Source: Pelagibacteraceae bacterium AG-319-F18
GTDB taxonomy: Bacteria; Pseudomonadota; Alphaproteobacteria; Pelagibacterales; Pelagibacteraceae
Length of the DNA stretch: 64,000 bases
Direction of reading: 5' to 3'
NCBI GenBank assembly: GCA_003283905.1
Contig: QBXA01000002.1
Coordinates: forward strand, 1-64,000
How positions within the stretch are numbered: the first letter of the stretch is position 1; every line of letters starts with the position of its first letter. Under the pieces are notes generated by a model. That model had not been told where the DNA came from, made no database searches, and saw only the letters and a program-made list of their open reading frames with translations. The position numbers were made by a program, and so were the translations under genes. Below are positions 1 through 10,356 of the stretch, one piece after another.

Positions 1-1
1 T

Positions 2-1816
2 AGAATTAAAGGTGCTTCTTGTAGTGGTGAAGGTGGCGAAGATGAAAAAAGATTTAAAGTTTTGGATAGTGGAGATAGTGCAAATTCAAGAGTAAAACAG
101 ATAGCTTCAGCAAGATTTGGAGTAACTATAAATTATCTAAATAATTGTAATGAAATTGAGATCAAGATTGCTCAAGGTGCTAAACCAGGGGAAGGTGGTC
201 AGTTACCAGGATTTAAAGTTACAGATGAAATTGCAAAATTAAGATATTCAACTCCTGGAGTTACTCTTATTTCTCCTCCTCCTCATCATGATATTTATTC
301 TATAGAAGATTTGGCTCAATTAATTTATGATTTAAAACAAACAAACCCAAATGCTCGAATAGGTGTAAAGTTAGTTGCGTCTTCAGGAGTTGGTACAATA
401 GCAGCTGGAGTAGCAAAAGCTGAGGCAGATATAATTTTAATCTCAGGTCATAATGGTGGAACTGGGGCAACACCACAAACTAGTGTAAAATACGTTGGTA
501 TTCCTTGGGAAATGGGTCTGACCGAGGCTAATCAAGTACTAACATTAAATAATCTTAGACACAAAGTTACTTTGAGAACTGATGGTGGAATTAAAACGGG
601 AAGAGATGTTGTAATAGCTGCAATGATGGGTGCAGAAGAATATGGAGTAGCTACAACAGCTTTAGTTGCTATGGGATGTATAATGGTAAGACAATGTCAT
701 TCAAATACTTGTCCGGTAGGGGTATGTACACAAGATGAAAAGTTAAGAGAAAAGTTTACAGGTACACCTGACAAAATTGTAAATTTGTTCACTTTTATTG
801 CATCAGAGGTAAGAGAAATTTTATCTGAACTTGGTTTTAAATCTTTAAATGAAATTATTGGAAGAACAGATTTATTAATGCAAGTTAACAAAGCCTCTCC
901 AAATCTAGATGATTTAGATTTAAATCCACTTTTTGTTCAAGCAGATCCAGGTAATAACAAAAGATATTGCGAGAATTCATCGATTAATAAAGTACCTGAT
1001 ACTTTAGACCAAGAAATTTGGCCAGAAATTGAAAAATCTTTAGATAATTCAAAAAAAATTGAAAAAGAATTTTTGATTAAAAATACAAACAGGGCTGTTG
1101 GTACAAGAATTTCGCACCACTTATATATGAAATATGGATATGAAAAATTAAATGAAAATTTTTTAGAGTTGAACTTTAGAGGTTCAGCTGGCCAATCCTT
1201 TGGGGCATTTACATCAAAAGGTTTAAAACTTGTACTCAAAGGTGATGCAAATGATTATGTTGGTAAAGGTTTGTCAGGTGCAACAATTTCAATAAAACTT
1301 TCAGATGAAAGTAATTTAATATCAAAAGAAAATACAATTATAGGTAATACAGTTCTTTATGGAGCAACTTCAGGTAAACTTTTTGCTGCAGGTCAAGCAG
1401 GAGATAGATTTGCCGTAAGAAACTCTGGTGCCACTGCAGTAATTGAGGGATGTGACTCTAATGGTTGTGAATATATGACGGGAGGGACAGTTATAATTTT
1501 AGGAAATGTAGGAGATAATTTTGCGGCAGGTATGACAGGTGGAATGGCATTTATTTATGATAAAGAACAAGACTTTGAAAAAAAAGTTAACCCAGAGTCT
1601 GTTGTCTGGCAAAATGTAGAAACTGATTATTGGAAAAAATTTCTTAAAGATTTAATTTTAAAACATTTTAATGAAACTAAGTCTGATTTATCTCAAAAAA
1701 TAATTGAAAATTTTGAGGAAGAGGTGGTTAAATTTGTTCAAGTTTGTCCAAAAGAAATGTTAGATAAATTAAAAAATCCGATAACATTAAAGCGTATTGT
1801 TAAAGAAGTGAGTTAA
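2..1816 (+). CDS. gltB: Glutamate synthase (NADPH) large subunit, C-terminal part (5' end outside window)
   Basis: The reading frame is open from base 2, so the gene starts upstream. The visible ~604 residues cover part of the FMN-binding synthase domain, beginning with the conserved SGEGGED motif, and the C-terminal beta-helix (GXGXG) domain. A Cys-rich motif (CIMVRQCHSNTCPVGVC, about bases 676-726) supplies the three ligands of the 3Fe-4S cluster. The enzyme transfers the amide of glutamine to 2-oxoglutarate to give two glutamates and is the main ammonium-assimilation step with glutamine synthetase. The family is ~1500 residues long, so over half is missing here. gltD is not in the window. 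The stop overlaps the end of the convergent hydrolase gene by 4 bases. Confidence 0.96.
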   Translation, partial: RIKGASCSGEGGEDEKRFKVLDSGDSANSRVKQIASARFGVTINYLNNCNEIEIKIAQGAKPGEGGQLPGFKVTDEIAKLRYSTPGVTLISPPPHHDIYSIEDLAQLIYDLKQTNPNARIGVKLVASSGVGTIAAGVAKAEADIILISGHNGGTGATPQTSVKYVGIPWEMGLTEANQVLTLNNLRHKVTLRTDGGIKTGRDVVIAAMMGAEEYGVATTALVAMGCIMVRQCHSNTCPVGVCTQDEKLREKFTGTPDKIVNLFTFIASEVREILSELGFKSLNEIIGRTDLLMQVNKASPNLDDLDLNPLFVQADPGNNKRYCENSSINKVPDTLDQEIWPEIEKSLDNSKKIEKEFLIKNTNRAVGTRISHHLYMKYGYEKLNENFLELNFRGSAGQSFGAFTSKGLKLVLKGDANDYVGKGLSGATISIKLSDESNLISKENTIIGNTVLYGATSGKLFAAGQAGDRFAVRNSGATAVIEGCDSNGCEYMTGGTVIILGNVGDNFAAGMTGGMAFIYDKEQDFEKKVNPESVVWQNVETDYWKKFLKDLILKHFNETKSDLSQKIIENFEEEVVKFVQVCPKEMLDKLKNPITLKRIVKEVS

Positions 1817-2556
1817 ATAATAAGTTTAAGTTCTCTTAAAATTATTTTCAATTTATTTGGTTTGGATAAACTATGATCACCATTTTTAATTATTAATAAC
1901 TTTTTTTTAGCATTTTTGAAAATTTTTAAAACTTTTCTAGAATAGGAAATAGGCACAACCTCGTCTTTTTGTCCGTGAATCATTGTAACTTTTATTTTTG
2001 AACCAATTTTTTTGTTGAATACTTTGTTTTTTCTACCATCTTTTATTAATTGTAAAGTTATGGGGTACTCATAATCTCCATGTTTAAGATGATAAATTCC
2101 TTTTTTTATAGTTTCAGCTTTCATTTTTTTGGAAAATTTTTTCCACATTAAATTTTCTAAAAATTCAGGCGCAGAACCAATACCCAAGAATCCACTTATT
2201 TGATTTTTAAATTTTTTAAATTGTTTTAATGCAATCCACGCCCCCATACTTGAGCCAATTAATATAAATTTATTTTTTTTTACTATTTTATTTATTAAAA
2301 TTGATGTTTCGTTACTCCATTTAGTGATATTGCCTTTTGTAAATATACCTGATGATTTGCCATGCCCAGAATATTCTAAAGCTAAAAAACTTAATTTATT
2401 TTTTTTTGCAAAATTTAAAAAAGCTTTAGGTTTTTCTCCTTCTAGATCCGACATAAAACCATGTAAAAAAACAACAAAAGAGGAATCTTTATTAATTTTT
2501 GAAATATATCTAATTTTCTTATTTTTTGTGATTTTATGATATCTGAAATTAGCCAT
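1813..2556 (-). CDS. Alpha/beta hydrolase (serine esterase/lipase-like)
   Basis: A 247-residue alpha/beta hydrolase-fold protein. The oxyanion-hole HGF motif is at residues 32-34, the nucleophile elbow GSSMG at 101-105 (Ser103), the likely acid Asp198 in HGQKDEVVP, and the catalytic His228 in GDHSL. There is no signal peptide, so it is probably cytoplasmic. The layout resembles small carboxylesterases and Abhydrolase_1 proteins found across alphaproteobacteria. The substrate cannot be told from sequence. It converges on gltB with a 4-base overlap and diverges from the glycosyltransferase gene at 2599, with 42 bases between for two promoters. Confidence 0.85.
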   Translation of the reverse strand: MANFRYHKITKNKKIRYISKINKDSSFVVFLHGFMSDLEGEKPKAFLNFAKKNKLSFLALEYSGHGKSSGIFTKGNITKWSNETSILINKIVKKNKFILIGSSMGAWIALKQFKKFKNQISGFLGIGSAPEFLENLMWKKFSKKMKAETIKKGIYHLKHGDYEYPITLQLIKDGRKNKVFNKKIGSKIKVTMIHGQKDEVVPISYSRKVLKIFKNAKKKLLIIKNGDHSLSKPNKLKIILRELKLII

Positions 2557-2598
2557 AATGATTTATATGATTCGTCTAATAATATATAACTATAACAG

Positions 2599-3753
2599 AT
2601 GACATCTAATTTGAAAGTTTTGCAGGTAATACCAAAATTGGGCTATGGTGGAGCTGAAACAGGATGTTATGATATTGCACATTACTTAACTGAAAATAAT
2701 TGTGAATCATTTATAGTTACTAGTGGTGGTGAACTTTTAAAATTTGTTGATAAAAAAAAAGTTAAAGTTATCAGACTCCCAGTTAACAGTAAAAATCCAT
2801 TATTAATATTTTTTAATTCTTTAGTTTTGATTGGAATTATCTTGTATAATAATATTTCAATCGTGCATGCTAGAAGTAGAGCACCGGCATGGTCTTGCTA
2901 TTTAGCAACTATGATTACCGGTAGAAAATTTGTAACAACTTTTCATGGCACATATAATTTTGGAAATAAATTTAAAAAATTTTATAATTCAGTAATGGTT
3001 AAATCTGATTTAATAATTGCTGGATCTAACTTCATTTTTTTTCATATAAAAGAAAATTATTCAAAATATTTTGATGTAAAAAAAAGATTACTCGTTATCT
3101 TTAGAGGTATTAACGTTGATTATTTTGATCCTACCACAAAATTAGAAAGTGAAGAAAAAGAATTATTAAGAAAGTGGGAAATTGAGAAAGATAAAAAAAT
3201 AATTTTATTACCTGGAAGACTTACTTCTTGGAAAGGACAAGAGCTTTTTATTGACGCTATAAATTTAGTTAATATTGAACTTGGTTATGAGGCATTTTAT
3301 GTGGTTATTCTTGGAAATGATCAAGGTAGAGATTTGTATAAAAAAAAACTAATTAGACTGACAGAACAATTTAGAATGAATAAACAAATAAGATTTATTG
3401 ATCATTGCAAAGACATGGCTCTCGCTTATAAAATTTCAGACATAATTGTGTCAGCATCTACAGAGCCTGAAGCATTTGGGAGAGTTGCTGCTGAAGCTCA
3501 ATCAATGGAAAAGCCAATAATTGCAAGTAATATTGGTGGTTCTAATGAAACTGTAATTGATGAAAAGACTGGTTTTTTATTTGAATCTAACAATTCAAAA
3601 TCATTAAGCCAAAAAATTTTAAAAATACTTTCTATGGATGAAGCAGCATTAAAATTATTAGGTAAAGCAGGAAGAAAAAACATAATTCAAAAATTTAATG
3701 TTGAAAAAATGTGCTTTTCTACCTATTCAGAGTATAAAAGAATATTAAATTAA
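2599..3753 (+). CDS. Glycosyltransferase family 4 (GT-B fold)
   Basis: A 384-residue GT-B glycosyltransferase. The N-terminal acceptor domain opens with VLQVIPKLGYGGAE, typical of GT4. The C-terminal donor domain contains GRLTSWKGQ and the E-x7-E signature region EPEAFGRVAAEA, followed by PIIASNIGGSNE, which binds the nucleotide-sugar phosphates. It probably acts on lipopolysaccharide or other surface glycan at the inner face of the membrane. Donor and acceptor are unknown. The stop codon abuts the thrS start with no intervening base, so it leads the translation-gene operon, an arrangement without an obvious functional reason. Confidence 0.88.
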   Translation: MTSNLKVLQVIPKLGYGGAETGCYDIAHYLTENNCESFIVTSGGELLKFVDKKKVKVIRLPVNSKNPLLIFFNSLVLIGIILYNNISIVHARSRAPAWSCYLATMITGRKFVTTFHGTYNFGNKFKKFYNSVMVKSDLIIAGSNFIFFHIKENYSKYFDVKKRLLVIFRGINVDYFDPTTKLESEEKELLRKWEIEKDKKIILLPGRLTSWKGQELFIDAINLVNIELGYEAFYVVILGNDQGRDLYKKKLIRLTEQFRMNKQIRFIDHCKDMALAYKISDIIVSASTEPEAFGRVAAEAQSMEKPIIASNIGGSNETVIDEKTGFLFESNNSKSLSQKILKILSMDEAALKLLGKAGRKNIIQKFNVEKMCFSTYSEYKRILN

Positions 3754-5670
3754 ATGCCTATAATTACACTACCAGATGGAAATAACTTAACATTTCCAGA
3801 CAAAGTTACAGGTCTAGATGTAGCTGAAAAAATTAGTAAATCATTAGCTAAACAAGCGTTGATAATGAGTGTAGATGGCGAACTTAAAGATTTATATTTT
3901 GAAATAGATAGGGATTGTTCAGTTAAAATTTTTACGGCAAAGGACCCTGAAGGTTTAGATGCAATCCGTCATGATACTACTCATATAATGGCTATGGCAG
4001 TTCAAGAATTATTTCCAGGAACAAAGTTAGCAATTGGGCCCGCAATCAAAGATGGTTTTTATTATGATTTTTATAGAGAAGATCCATTTACTCCAAAAGA
4101 TTTAGAAAAAATAGAAATTAAGATGAAAGAGATTGTAGAAAAAGATGAAAAAACACGAAGAGAAGTTTGGGAGAGAGAGCATACTAAAAAACATTACGGA
4201 GAATTAGGTGAAAAATATAAAGTTGAGTTAGTCGACATGATACCTGAAGGCAATGATGTTTTTATTTATTATCATGGAAAATGGTACGATCTTTGTAGGG
4301 GTCCACACTTATTGTCTACTGGCAAAATTGGGAAATATTTTAAACTTACAAAAGTTGCTGGTGCATATTGGAGAGGAGACTCAAATAATGAAATGCTTCA
4401 AAGAATTTATGGAACTGGTTGGGCAACTCAAAAAGATTTAGATAATTATTTAAAAAGAATTGAAGAAGCTGAAAAAAGAGATCATCGAAAATTAGGGAAA
4501 GAAATGGACTTATTTCATTTTAGAGAAGAAAGTCCGGGTTCAGTATTTTGGCACGAAAGAGGTTGGGCTCTGTTTCAAAAATTAATCAAATATATGAGAA
4601 GCAGACAAGATGATGCTGGTTATAAAGAAGTGAATACACCAGAAATATTAGATAGACAACTATGGGAAAAGTCTGGGCACTGGGAAAAGTATGGTGAAAA
4701 TATGTACACATCAGAAACACCAGACGAAAAGGTATTTGCAATTAAACCTATGAACTGTCCTGGGCATATTCAAGTATTTAATCAAGGTTTAAAAAGTTAT
4801 AGAGATTTACCTTTGCGTATCACAGAATTTGGTAAAGTACATCGTTATGAACCTTCAGGAGCGTTACATGGCTTATTAAGAGTAAGAGCATTCACCCAAG
4901 ATGATGCGCATATATTTTGTTCTGAGGATCAAATTACAAGTGAATGTTTAGAGGTAACCAATTTAATCTTAGATATCTATAAAGATTTAGGTTTTGAAAA
5001 TGTAATTCTTAAATATGCAGATAGACCAGAAGTAAGAGTTGGCGAAGATGATGTTTGGGATAAAGCAGAAGCTTCTTTACTGGAAGCAGTCAAAGCATCT
5101 AAGTTAGAATATAGTATTAATAAGGGTGAAGGAGCATTTTATGGTCCAAAAATTGAATTTGTATTAAGAGATGCGATTGGAAGAGATTGGCAGTGTGGAA
5201 CTTTGCAAGTAGATTTAAACTTACCTGGAAGATTAGATGCTTCTTACGTTGATAAAGATGGATCTAAAAAAGTTCCAGTTATGCTTCATCGAGCTTTATT
5301 TGGTTCTTTAGAAAGATTTATTGGAATTCTAATAGAAAACTATGCAGGTAAGTTTCCTTTTTGGATTTCTCCTTTACAAACTACAGTGATACCTATTTCA
5401 GAAGAATTTAATGACTATGCGGTTAAAGTATCGAAAAAAATAAAAAAAGTAGGCATTAGTTCGGCAGTAGATTTAAAAAATAATAATTTAAATTATAAAA
5501 TTAGAGATCATTCTTTAGCAAAAATACCGGTTTTGTTAATTTGTGGTAAAAAAGAAGTTGACTCCAATTCAGTAACTATTAGAAGATTAGACTCTAATAA
5601 ACAAGAAAATATGGATATAGACCAATTTTTAAAAACATTCTCTGCTTTAAACAAAGTATCCTCAAACTAA
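3754..5670 (+). CDS. thrS: Threonyl-tRNA synthetase
   Basis: A 638-residue class II aminoacyl-tRNA synthetase, normal length for bacterial ThrRS. The order is an N-terminal TGS domain (about 1-60), an editing domain with the HDTTHIMA motif, the catalytic core with MNCPGH (zinc-binding Cys) and motif 2 near RITEFGKVHRYEPSG, motif 3 near HRALFGSLERF, and the C-terminal anticodon-binding domain. It charges tRNA-Thr with threonine and hydrolyses Ser-tRNA-Thr. It starts immediately after the glycosyltransferase stop and ends directly before infC, so it is likely cotranscribed with both. Its tRNA-Thr(GGT) substrate at 35287-35360 has an unusual T-loop. Confidence 0.98.
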   Translation: MPIITLPDGNNLTFPDKVTGLDVAEKISKSLAKQALIMSVDGELKDLYFEIDRDCSVKIFTAKDPEGLDAIRHDTTHIMAMAVQELFPGTKLAIGPAIKDGFYYDFYREDPFTPKDLEKIEIKMKEIVEKDEKTRREVWEREHTKKHYGELGEKYKVELVDMIPEGNDVFIYYHGKWYDLCRGPHLLSTGKIGKYFKLTKVAGAYWRGDSNNEMLQRIYGTGWATQKDLDNYLKRIEEAEKRDHRKLGKEMDLFHFREESPGSVFWHERGWALFQKLIKYMRSRQDDAGYKEVNTPEILDRQLWEKSGHWEKYGENMYTSETPDEKVFAIKPMNCPGHIQVFNQGLKSYRDLPLRITEFGKVHRYEPSGALHGLLRVRAFTQDDAHIFCSEDQITSECLEVTNLILDIYKDLGFENVILKYADRPEVRVGEDDVWDKAEASLLEAVKASKLEYSINKGEGAFYGPKIEFVLRDAIGRDWQCGTLQVDLNLPGRLDASYVDKDGSKKVPVMLHRALFGSLERFIGILIENYAGKFPFWISPLQTTVIPISEEFNDYAVKVSKKIKKVGISSAVDLKNNNLNYKIRDHSLAKIPVLLICGKKEVDSNSVTIRRLDSNKQENMDIDQFLKTFSALNKVSSN

Positions 5671-6216
5671 GTGGCAGATTTTAAACAAAATTACTTTCAA
5701 AGAAGAACAAAAGACAAAGGTCCAAGATCTAATAATAGAATCTCTTCTCCTGATGTTCAGGTTATAGCAAGTGATGGTGAAAATCTTGGAGTGATGAATA
5801 CAAATGAGGCAATCTCGATGGCAAAAAATCAAGGATTAGATTTAATAGAGATAGCAGCTAATACCAACCCACCTGTTTGTAAAATTATGGATATGGGTAA
5901 GTTTAAATACGATGCTCAGAAGAAAGCAAATATTGCTAAAAAAAAACAAAAAATTGTTTTATTAAAAGAAATTAAAATGAGGCCTGTTACAGAAACTCAT
6001 GATTATGATTTTAAGGTTAAAAATGCAAAAAAATTTATAGCTAAAGGAGATAAAGTAAAATTTACTGTCAGATTCAAAGGTCGTGAATTACAACACTCTC
6101 ATTTAGGAAAAGAATTGATGGATAAGATCAAAGAAGACATGAAGGATATTGGCAAGGTAGAATTGCATCCAAAGTTTGATGGCAAGCAAATGATCATGGT
6201 AATTCAGCCTTTATAG
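5671..6216 (+). CDS. infC: Translation initiation factor IF-3
   Basis: A 181-residue IF-3 with the N-terminal domain, lysine-rich linker (about 85-100, KKKQKIV) and C-terminal domain that binds the 30S subunit and prevents premature 50S joining. The start is GTG, directly following the thrS TAA with no spacer. Rare start codons are a known autoregulatory feature of infC (AUU in E. coli), so GTG here may serve the same control, which is inference. It sits in the conserved thrS-infC-rpmI-rplT-pheS-pheT order. Confidence 0.97.
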   Translation: MADFKQNYFQRRTKDKGPRSNNRISSPDVQVIASDGENLGVMNTNEAISMAKNQGLDLIEIAANTNPPVCKIMDMGKFKYDAQKKANIAKKKQKIVLLKEIKMRPVTETHDYDFKVKNAKKFIAKGDKVKFTVRFKGRELQHSHLGKELMDKIKEDMKDIGKVELHPKFDGKQMIMVIQPL

Positions 6217-6229
6217 GCCTTAATATAGG

Positions 6230-6258
6230 TTGTAAATTTATATCAATCTTTGTATAAC
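6230..6258 (+). promoter_or_regulatory. Candidate internal promoter for rpmI-rplT
   Basis: In the 53-base gap after infC, TTGTAA (6230-6235) and TATAAC (6253-6258) are separated by 17 bases, a good sigma-70-type spacing. The predicted start near 6265 would leave only about five bases before the rpmI ATG at 6270. In AT-rich DNA such matches arise by chance, so support is modest. Confidence 0.3.
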
Positions 6259-6269
6259 ACCGCAGAATT

Positions 6270-6476
6270 ATGCCAAAATTAAAAACAAAAAGCTCAGCGA
6301 AAAAAAGATTTAAGATATCTGCAAAGGGTAAAGTAATGACAGCCCAAGCTGGTAAGAGACATGGCATGATAAAAAGAACTAATTCTCAAATAAGAAAATT
6401 AAGAGGCACAACAACAATGTCCAAGCAAGATGGAAAAATTGTTAAATCATACATGCCTTACAGTTTAAGAGGTTAA
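6270..6476 (+). CDS. rpmI: 50S ribosomal protein L35
   Basis: A 68-residue, strongly basic protein with the L35 pattern: [14 protein letters not shown] at the start, a KRHGMIKRT stretch in the middle, and a C-terminal region. It is a structural component of the large ribosomal subunit. It lies 53 bases after infC and 2 bases before rplT, the conserved bacterial arrangement. In enterobacteria L20 represses this operon through an RNA structure; no such structure was identified here. Confidence 0.97.
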   Translation: MPKLKTKSSAKKRFKISAKGKVMTAQAGKRHGMIKRTNSQIRKLRGTTTMSKQDGKIVKSYMPYSLRG

Positions 6477-6478
6477 TA

Positions 6479-6835
6479 ATGGCAAGAGTAAAAAGAGGCG
6501 TAACTAGCAAAGCAAAACATAAAAAAGTTTTAAAAGCTGTCAAAGGTCAATGGGGCAGAAGAAAAAATACTATTAGAGTTGCTAAACAAGCAATGGAGAA
6601 AGCGATGCAGTATGCTTATAGAGATAGACGAAATAAAAAAAGAGATTTCAAATCTTTGTGGATACAACGAATTAATGCCGGTGTTAGAGCTGAAGGTTTG
6701 ACTTATTCTAAATTTATCAATGGTCTTGGTAAATGTGGAATTACAATTGATCGAAAAATTCTCGCTGAAATTGCTTACGATAGCCCAGAGGCATTTAAAA
6801 CCATTGTACAAAAAGCTCAATCAGCTTTAAATTAA
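6479..6835 (+). CDS. rplT: 50S ribosomal protein L20
   Basis: A 118-residue L20, the usual length, starting [16 protein letters not shown] and continuing with [17 protein letters not shown] and the globular C-terminal domain ([13 protein letters not shown]). It binds 23S rRNA early in 50S assembly. It is separated from rpmI by two bases and from pheS by 43 bases. The antisense reading frame over the gene is a composition artefact. Confidence 0.97.
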   Translation: MARVKRGVTSKAKHKKVLKAVKGQWGRRKNTIRVAKQAMEKAMQYAYRDRRNKKRDFKSLWIQRINAGVRAEGLTYSKFINGLGKCGITIDRKILAEIAYDSPEAFKTIVQKAQSALN

Positions 6836-6878
6836 TCTTCGCTATTGTTTTTATTTCTTAAGGAAATAATCTACCAAT

Positions 6879-7946
6879 ATGTCAGACATAAAAAATATTC
6901 ATAATAACTATTCTGCTAAACTTAATAATAATTTAAGTTTAGAAGAGATTAATCAAATTAAGACAGAGTTATTTGGCAAAAATGGTTTAATTTCATCTCA
7001 ATTCAAAAATATTGGATCTATACCAGAGACAGATAGAAAAAAATTTGCATCAGATCTAAATCAAATTAAGGACGAGTTACAAAATTTAATAACGAATAAA
7101 ATTAGTGAAATTGAAACAAAAAAAATAAATGAAAAATTAGAAAAAGAAAAAGTTGATGTAACTCTTCCTGAGCGATCATTTGTTAGAGGTAAAATCCATC
7201 CTGTTTCACAAACTATAGATGAAATTTCATCAATCTTTTCTGAGATAGGTTTTAGTGTTGAAGAGGGCCCAGATATTGAAAATGAATATAATAATTTTAC
7301 AGCCCTAAACACTCCTGACAATCATCCAGCAAGAGATATGCATGACACATTTTATCTTAATGAAAATAAAGAAATTTTATTAAGAACTCACACGTCTCCA
7401 GTTCAAATTAGAACAATGTTAAAAGATAAACCTCCATTTAAGATTATTGCGCCTGGAAGAACTTACAGGTCTGATAGTGACCAAACACATGCTCCAATGT
7501 TTCATCAAGTAGAAGGTTTGCATATAGACAAAGATATAAATATGGGACATCTAAAAGGTTGTTTAAATTATTTTATTAAAGAGTTTTTTGAAGTTGAAAA
7601 AATTAAAATGAGATTTAGACCAAGCCATTTTCCATTTACTGAACCATCAGCAGAAGTAGATATTGGTTATGAAATTAAAGATGGGAAAATAATTATTGGA
7701 GAGGGTGACCAATGGCTTGAAATCCTTGGATGTGGAATGGTTCACCCTAATGTCTTGAAAAATGTGAAAGTTGACCCTTCAAAGTACCAAGGATATGCAT
7801 TTGGAATTGGGATTGATAGATTGGCGATGCTTAAATATGGAATTAATGATTTAAGGGCTTTCTTTGATTGTGATTATAGATGGCTAAATCATTTTGGTTT
7901 TGATCCTTTAGATGTACCAACAAATTATAGAGGCTTGAGTCGATGA
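6879..7946 (+). CDS. pheS: Phenylalanyl-tRNA synthetase alpha subunit
   Basis: A 355-residue alpha subunit of the (alpha-beta)2 class II synthetase that charges tRNA-Phe. It has an N-terminal coiled-coil arm (about 1-90) that contacts tRNA and a catalytic domain with motif 2 ([21 protein letters not shown]) and motif 3 ([16 protein letters not shown]-like, read here as [12 protein letters not shown]). Its last four bases overlap the pheT start (ATGA), implying coupled translation. The cognate tRNA-Phe is at 39474-39548. Confidence 0.97.
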   Translation: MSDIKNIHNNYSAKLNNNLSLEEINQIKTELFGKNGLISSQFKNIGSIPETDRKKFASDLNQIKDELQNLITNKISEIETKKINEKLEKEKVDVTLPERSFVRGKIHPVSQTIDEISSIFSEIGFSVEEGPDIENEYNNFTALNTPDNHPARDMHDTFYLNENKEILLRTHTSPVQIRTMLKDKPPFKIIAPGRTYRSDSDQTHAPMFHQVEGLHIDKDINMGHLKGCLNYFIKEFFEVEKIKMRFRPSHFPFTEPSAEVDIGYEIKDGKIIIGEGDQWLEILGCGMVHPNVLKNVKVDPSKYQGYAFGIGIDRLAMLKYGINDLRAFFDCDYRWLNHFGFDPLDVPTNYRGLSR

Positions 7947-10351
7947 AAATTACATTTGATTGGTTAAAAGATCATTTAGATACAAAATTAAAAGAAGACA
8001 AACTTTTAGAACAACTAACAAATGTTGGGCTAGAGGTTGAAAGTGTGGTAAATTTATCTTCTGGTCTTGATTTATTCAAAGTGGCAAAAATTCTAAAGAC
8101 AGAAAAACACCCAAACGCAGATCGACTTAAAGTTTGTGATGTTGATGTGGGAGAAAAAGAAATAAAAAAAGTTGTATGTGGTGCACCAAATGCAAGAGAA
8201 GGATTAATTACAATATATGCTCCCCCTGGAGCAGTTGTTCCAAAAAGCAAAGTAAAATTAGTGGTGGCCAAGATTAGAGATGTTACCTCTTGTGGGATGC
8301 TTTGTTCTGAGTCTGAATTAAATTTATCTGATGAAAGTGATGGAATAACAGAATTATCATCAAAAAAATATGAAAAGAGTATTGGAAAAAGTTATTTTTC
8401 AAAATCAGACTCTAATCTTATAGATCTATCAATTACTCCTAATAGACCAGATTGTCTTGGTGTTAGAGGAATAGCGAGAGACCTTGCAGCTTCAGGTTTT
8501 GGAAAATTAAAAAATTTAAAAGAAAAAAAAATTAAATCAAAATCTAAGCAAATTGTAAAAGTAAAAATTAATAAAGATAAAAATCAAGCATGTAGTTCTT
8601 TTGGTAGTTGTTTAATTACCAATGTAAAAAATACCGAAAGTCCTAAATGGCTAAAAGATAAATTAGTTTCAATTGGGCAAAAGCCAATTTCAGCAATAGT
8701 TGATGTTACTAATTATGTAATGCTTGATATTAATCGTCCATTACATGTGTATGATGCTGATAAAATTGAAAAAGGTATTGTAGTTCGAAACTCAAAATTT
8801 GGAGAAGAATTCACAGCTCTAGATAACAAAAGTTACAAATTAGATGATGGGATGTGTGTGATAAGTGACGGTAAGGGGGTATTGGGATTAGGTGGAATTA
8901 TTGGAGGCACAAGATCTGGTACTGAATTTGATACTAAAAATATTTTATTAGAGTCAGCATATTTCAAACCTAGATCAATTAGAAGCACATCAAAAAAACT
9001 AAATCTAGATACAGATGCAAAGTTTAGATTTGAAAGAGGTATTGATCCATTATCTATTGAAGACGGATTAAATAAAGCGGCATTATTAATTAAAGATATT
9101 TGCGGTGGAGAGATTAGTAAAATTGATATTCAAAGAATTGAAACAAGTAAAATTAAAACTATTAAATTTGACACTAATTTATTTGAAAAAATAACTGGAT
9201 TTAAAATTTCAACTAAGGAAATGTTTAAAATTTTAGAAGACCTTGGTTTCAAAATTAAAAAAGAAAGTAAATATTTAAAATTAACTATTCCAACATGGAG
9301 ACCAGATATTTCACAAGAAATAGATATTGTTGAGGAGTTAGTAAGAGTAACCGGTTATGATAAGATAAAAATTATAGATCCAATTAAAGAAAGAACAAAA
9401 TCTACTCTAACTCAGTCACAAAAGTTATTTCATTTTTTACAAAGAGCAATTGCTTCAAAAGGATATTTAGAGGCAATAACTTGGTCATTTACTGACACAA
9501 ATTATAATGATCATTTTAAAGATAAGAATAAAGAAATTAAAATTGTAAACCCTATAAGTTCAGATTTGGGAGTTTTGAGAAACTCAATATTTTCAAATTT
9601 AATTATGTATATGAATAAAAATTTGGACAGAGGCTTTAAAGATTTATCAATATTTGAAATAGGGCCAATTTTTACTGGTTCAAATCCAGGCGAACAAAAC
9701 ACGGTAGTCTGCGGTTTATCAGCAGGTAAAAAATCAAGGTTATCGTGGATTGAGAAAGAGAGAAATATTGATGTATTTGATGCTAAAAGAGATGTAGTTC
9801 AAACTTTAGTTGAAGCAGGTTTTAATTCGGATAAATTTTTTATAGATAGCGAGACACCAAATTACTACCATCCAAGTAAGTCAGGTAGATTGTTTTTAAA
9901 TAAAGGTAAAGATCAAATAGTAGCTTATTTTGGTGAGATTCATCCAAATATTATAAAAAGTATAGATATGAAAACAGAGTCTTTAGTGGGTTTTGAAATT
10001 TTTCTAGATAATTTAAAATTACCAAAAAAAACATTAAAAGACCAAAAAGCTAAATTTGAAGTATCAGATTATCAAAAATCTGAGAGAGACTTTGCGTTTA
10101 TAGTTAATAAAGAAATTAAAGCTCAAGATTTAATTAATGCGGTCTCAAGTGTGGATCAAAAACTAATTAGTAATATTAAAGTTTTTGATGTCTATGAGGG
10201 TGAAAATATTCCAAAAAATCAAAAATCAATAGCAATTAGTGTAACTATTCAGTCATCTGAAAAAACATTGAATGACAATGATTTAGAAAACATTAATAAT
10301 TCTATAATTAAAACAGTTGAAAACAAAACTGGTGCTAAGATACGTTCTTAA
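7943..10351 (+). CDS. pheT: Phenylalanyl-tRNA synthetase beta subunit
   Basis: An 802-residue beta subunit of normal length. Domains in order are an N-terminal tRNA-binding OB fold (about 40-150), the B3/B4 editing domain that removes Tyr-tRNA-Phe (including [11 protein letters not shown] and [13 protein letters not shown]), the B5 helix-turn-helix domain, a pseudo-catalytic core, and the C-terminal ferredoxin-like anticodon-binding (FDX-ACB) domain. It overlaps pheS by four bases and ends five bases before lepA. Confidence 0.97.
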   Translation: MKITFDWLKDHLDTKLKEDKLLEQLTNVGLEVESVVNLSSGLDLFKVAKILKTEKHPNADRLKVCDVDVGEKEIKKVVCGAPNAREGLITIYAPPGAVVPKSKVKLVVAKIRDVTSCGMLCSESELNLSDESDGITELSSKKYEKSIGKSYFSKSDSNLIDLSITPNRPDCLGVRGIARDLAASGFGKLKNLKEKKIKSKSKQIVKVKINKDKNQACSSFGSCLITNVKNTESPKWLKDKLVSIGQKPISAIVDVTNYVMLDINRPLHVYDADKIEKGIVVRNSKFGEEFTALDNKSYKLDDGMCVISDGKGVLGLGGIIGGTRSGTEFDTKNILLESAYFKPRSIRSTSKKLNLDTDAKFRFERGIDPLSIEDGLNKAALLIKDICGGEISKIDIQRIETSKIKTIKFDTNLFEKITGFKISTKEMFKILEDLGFKIKKESKYLKLTIPTWRPDISQEIDIVEELVRVTGYDKIKIIDPIKERTKSTLTQSQKLFHFLQRAIASKGYLEAITWSFTDTNYNDHFKDKNKEIKIVNPISSDLGVLRNSIFSNLIMYMNKNLDRGFKDLSIFEIGPIFTGSNPGEQNTVVCGLSAGKKSRLSWIEKERNIDVFDAKRDVVQTLVEAGFNSDKFFIDSETPNYYHPSKSGRLFLNKGKDQIVAYFGEIHPNIIKSIDMKTESLVGFEIFLDNLKLPKKTLKDQKAKFEVSDYQKSERDFAFIVNKEIKAQDLINAVSSVDQKLISNIKVFDVYEGENIPKNQKSIAISVTIQSSEKTLNDNDLENINNSIIKTVENKTGAKIRS

Positions 10352-10356
10352 GTCAA

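Noticed and set aside
6530-6820. A 96-residue antisense reading frame over rplT.
   Set aside because: It is a shadow of the Lys/Arg-rich L20 gene with no start context or family similarity.
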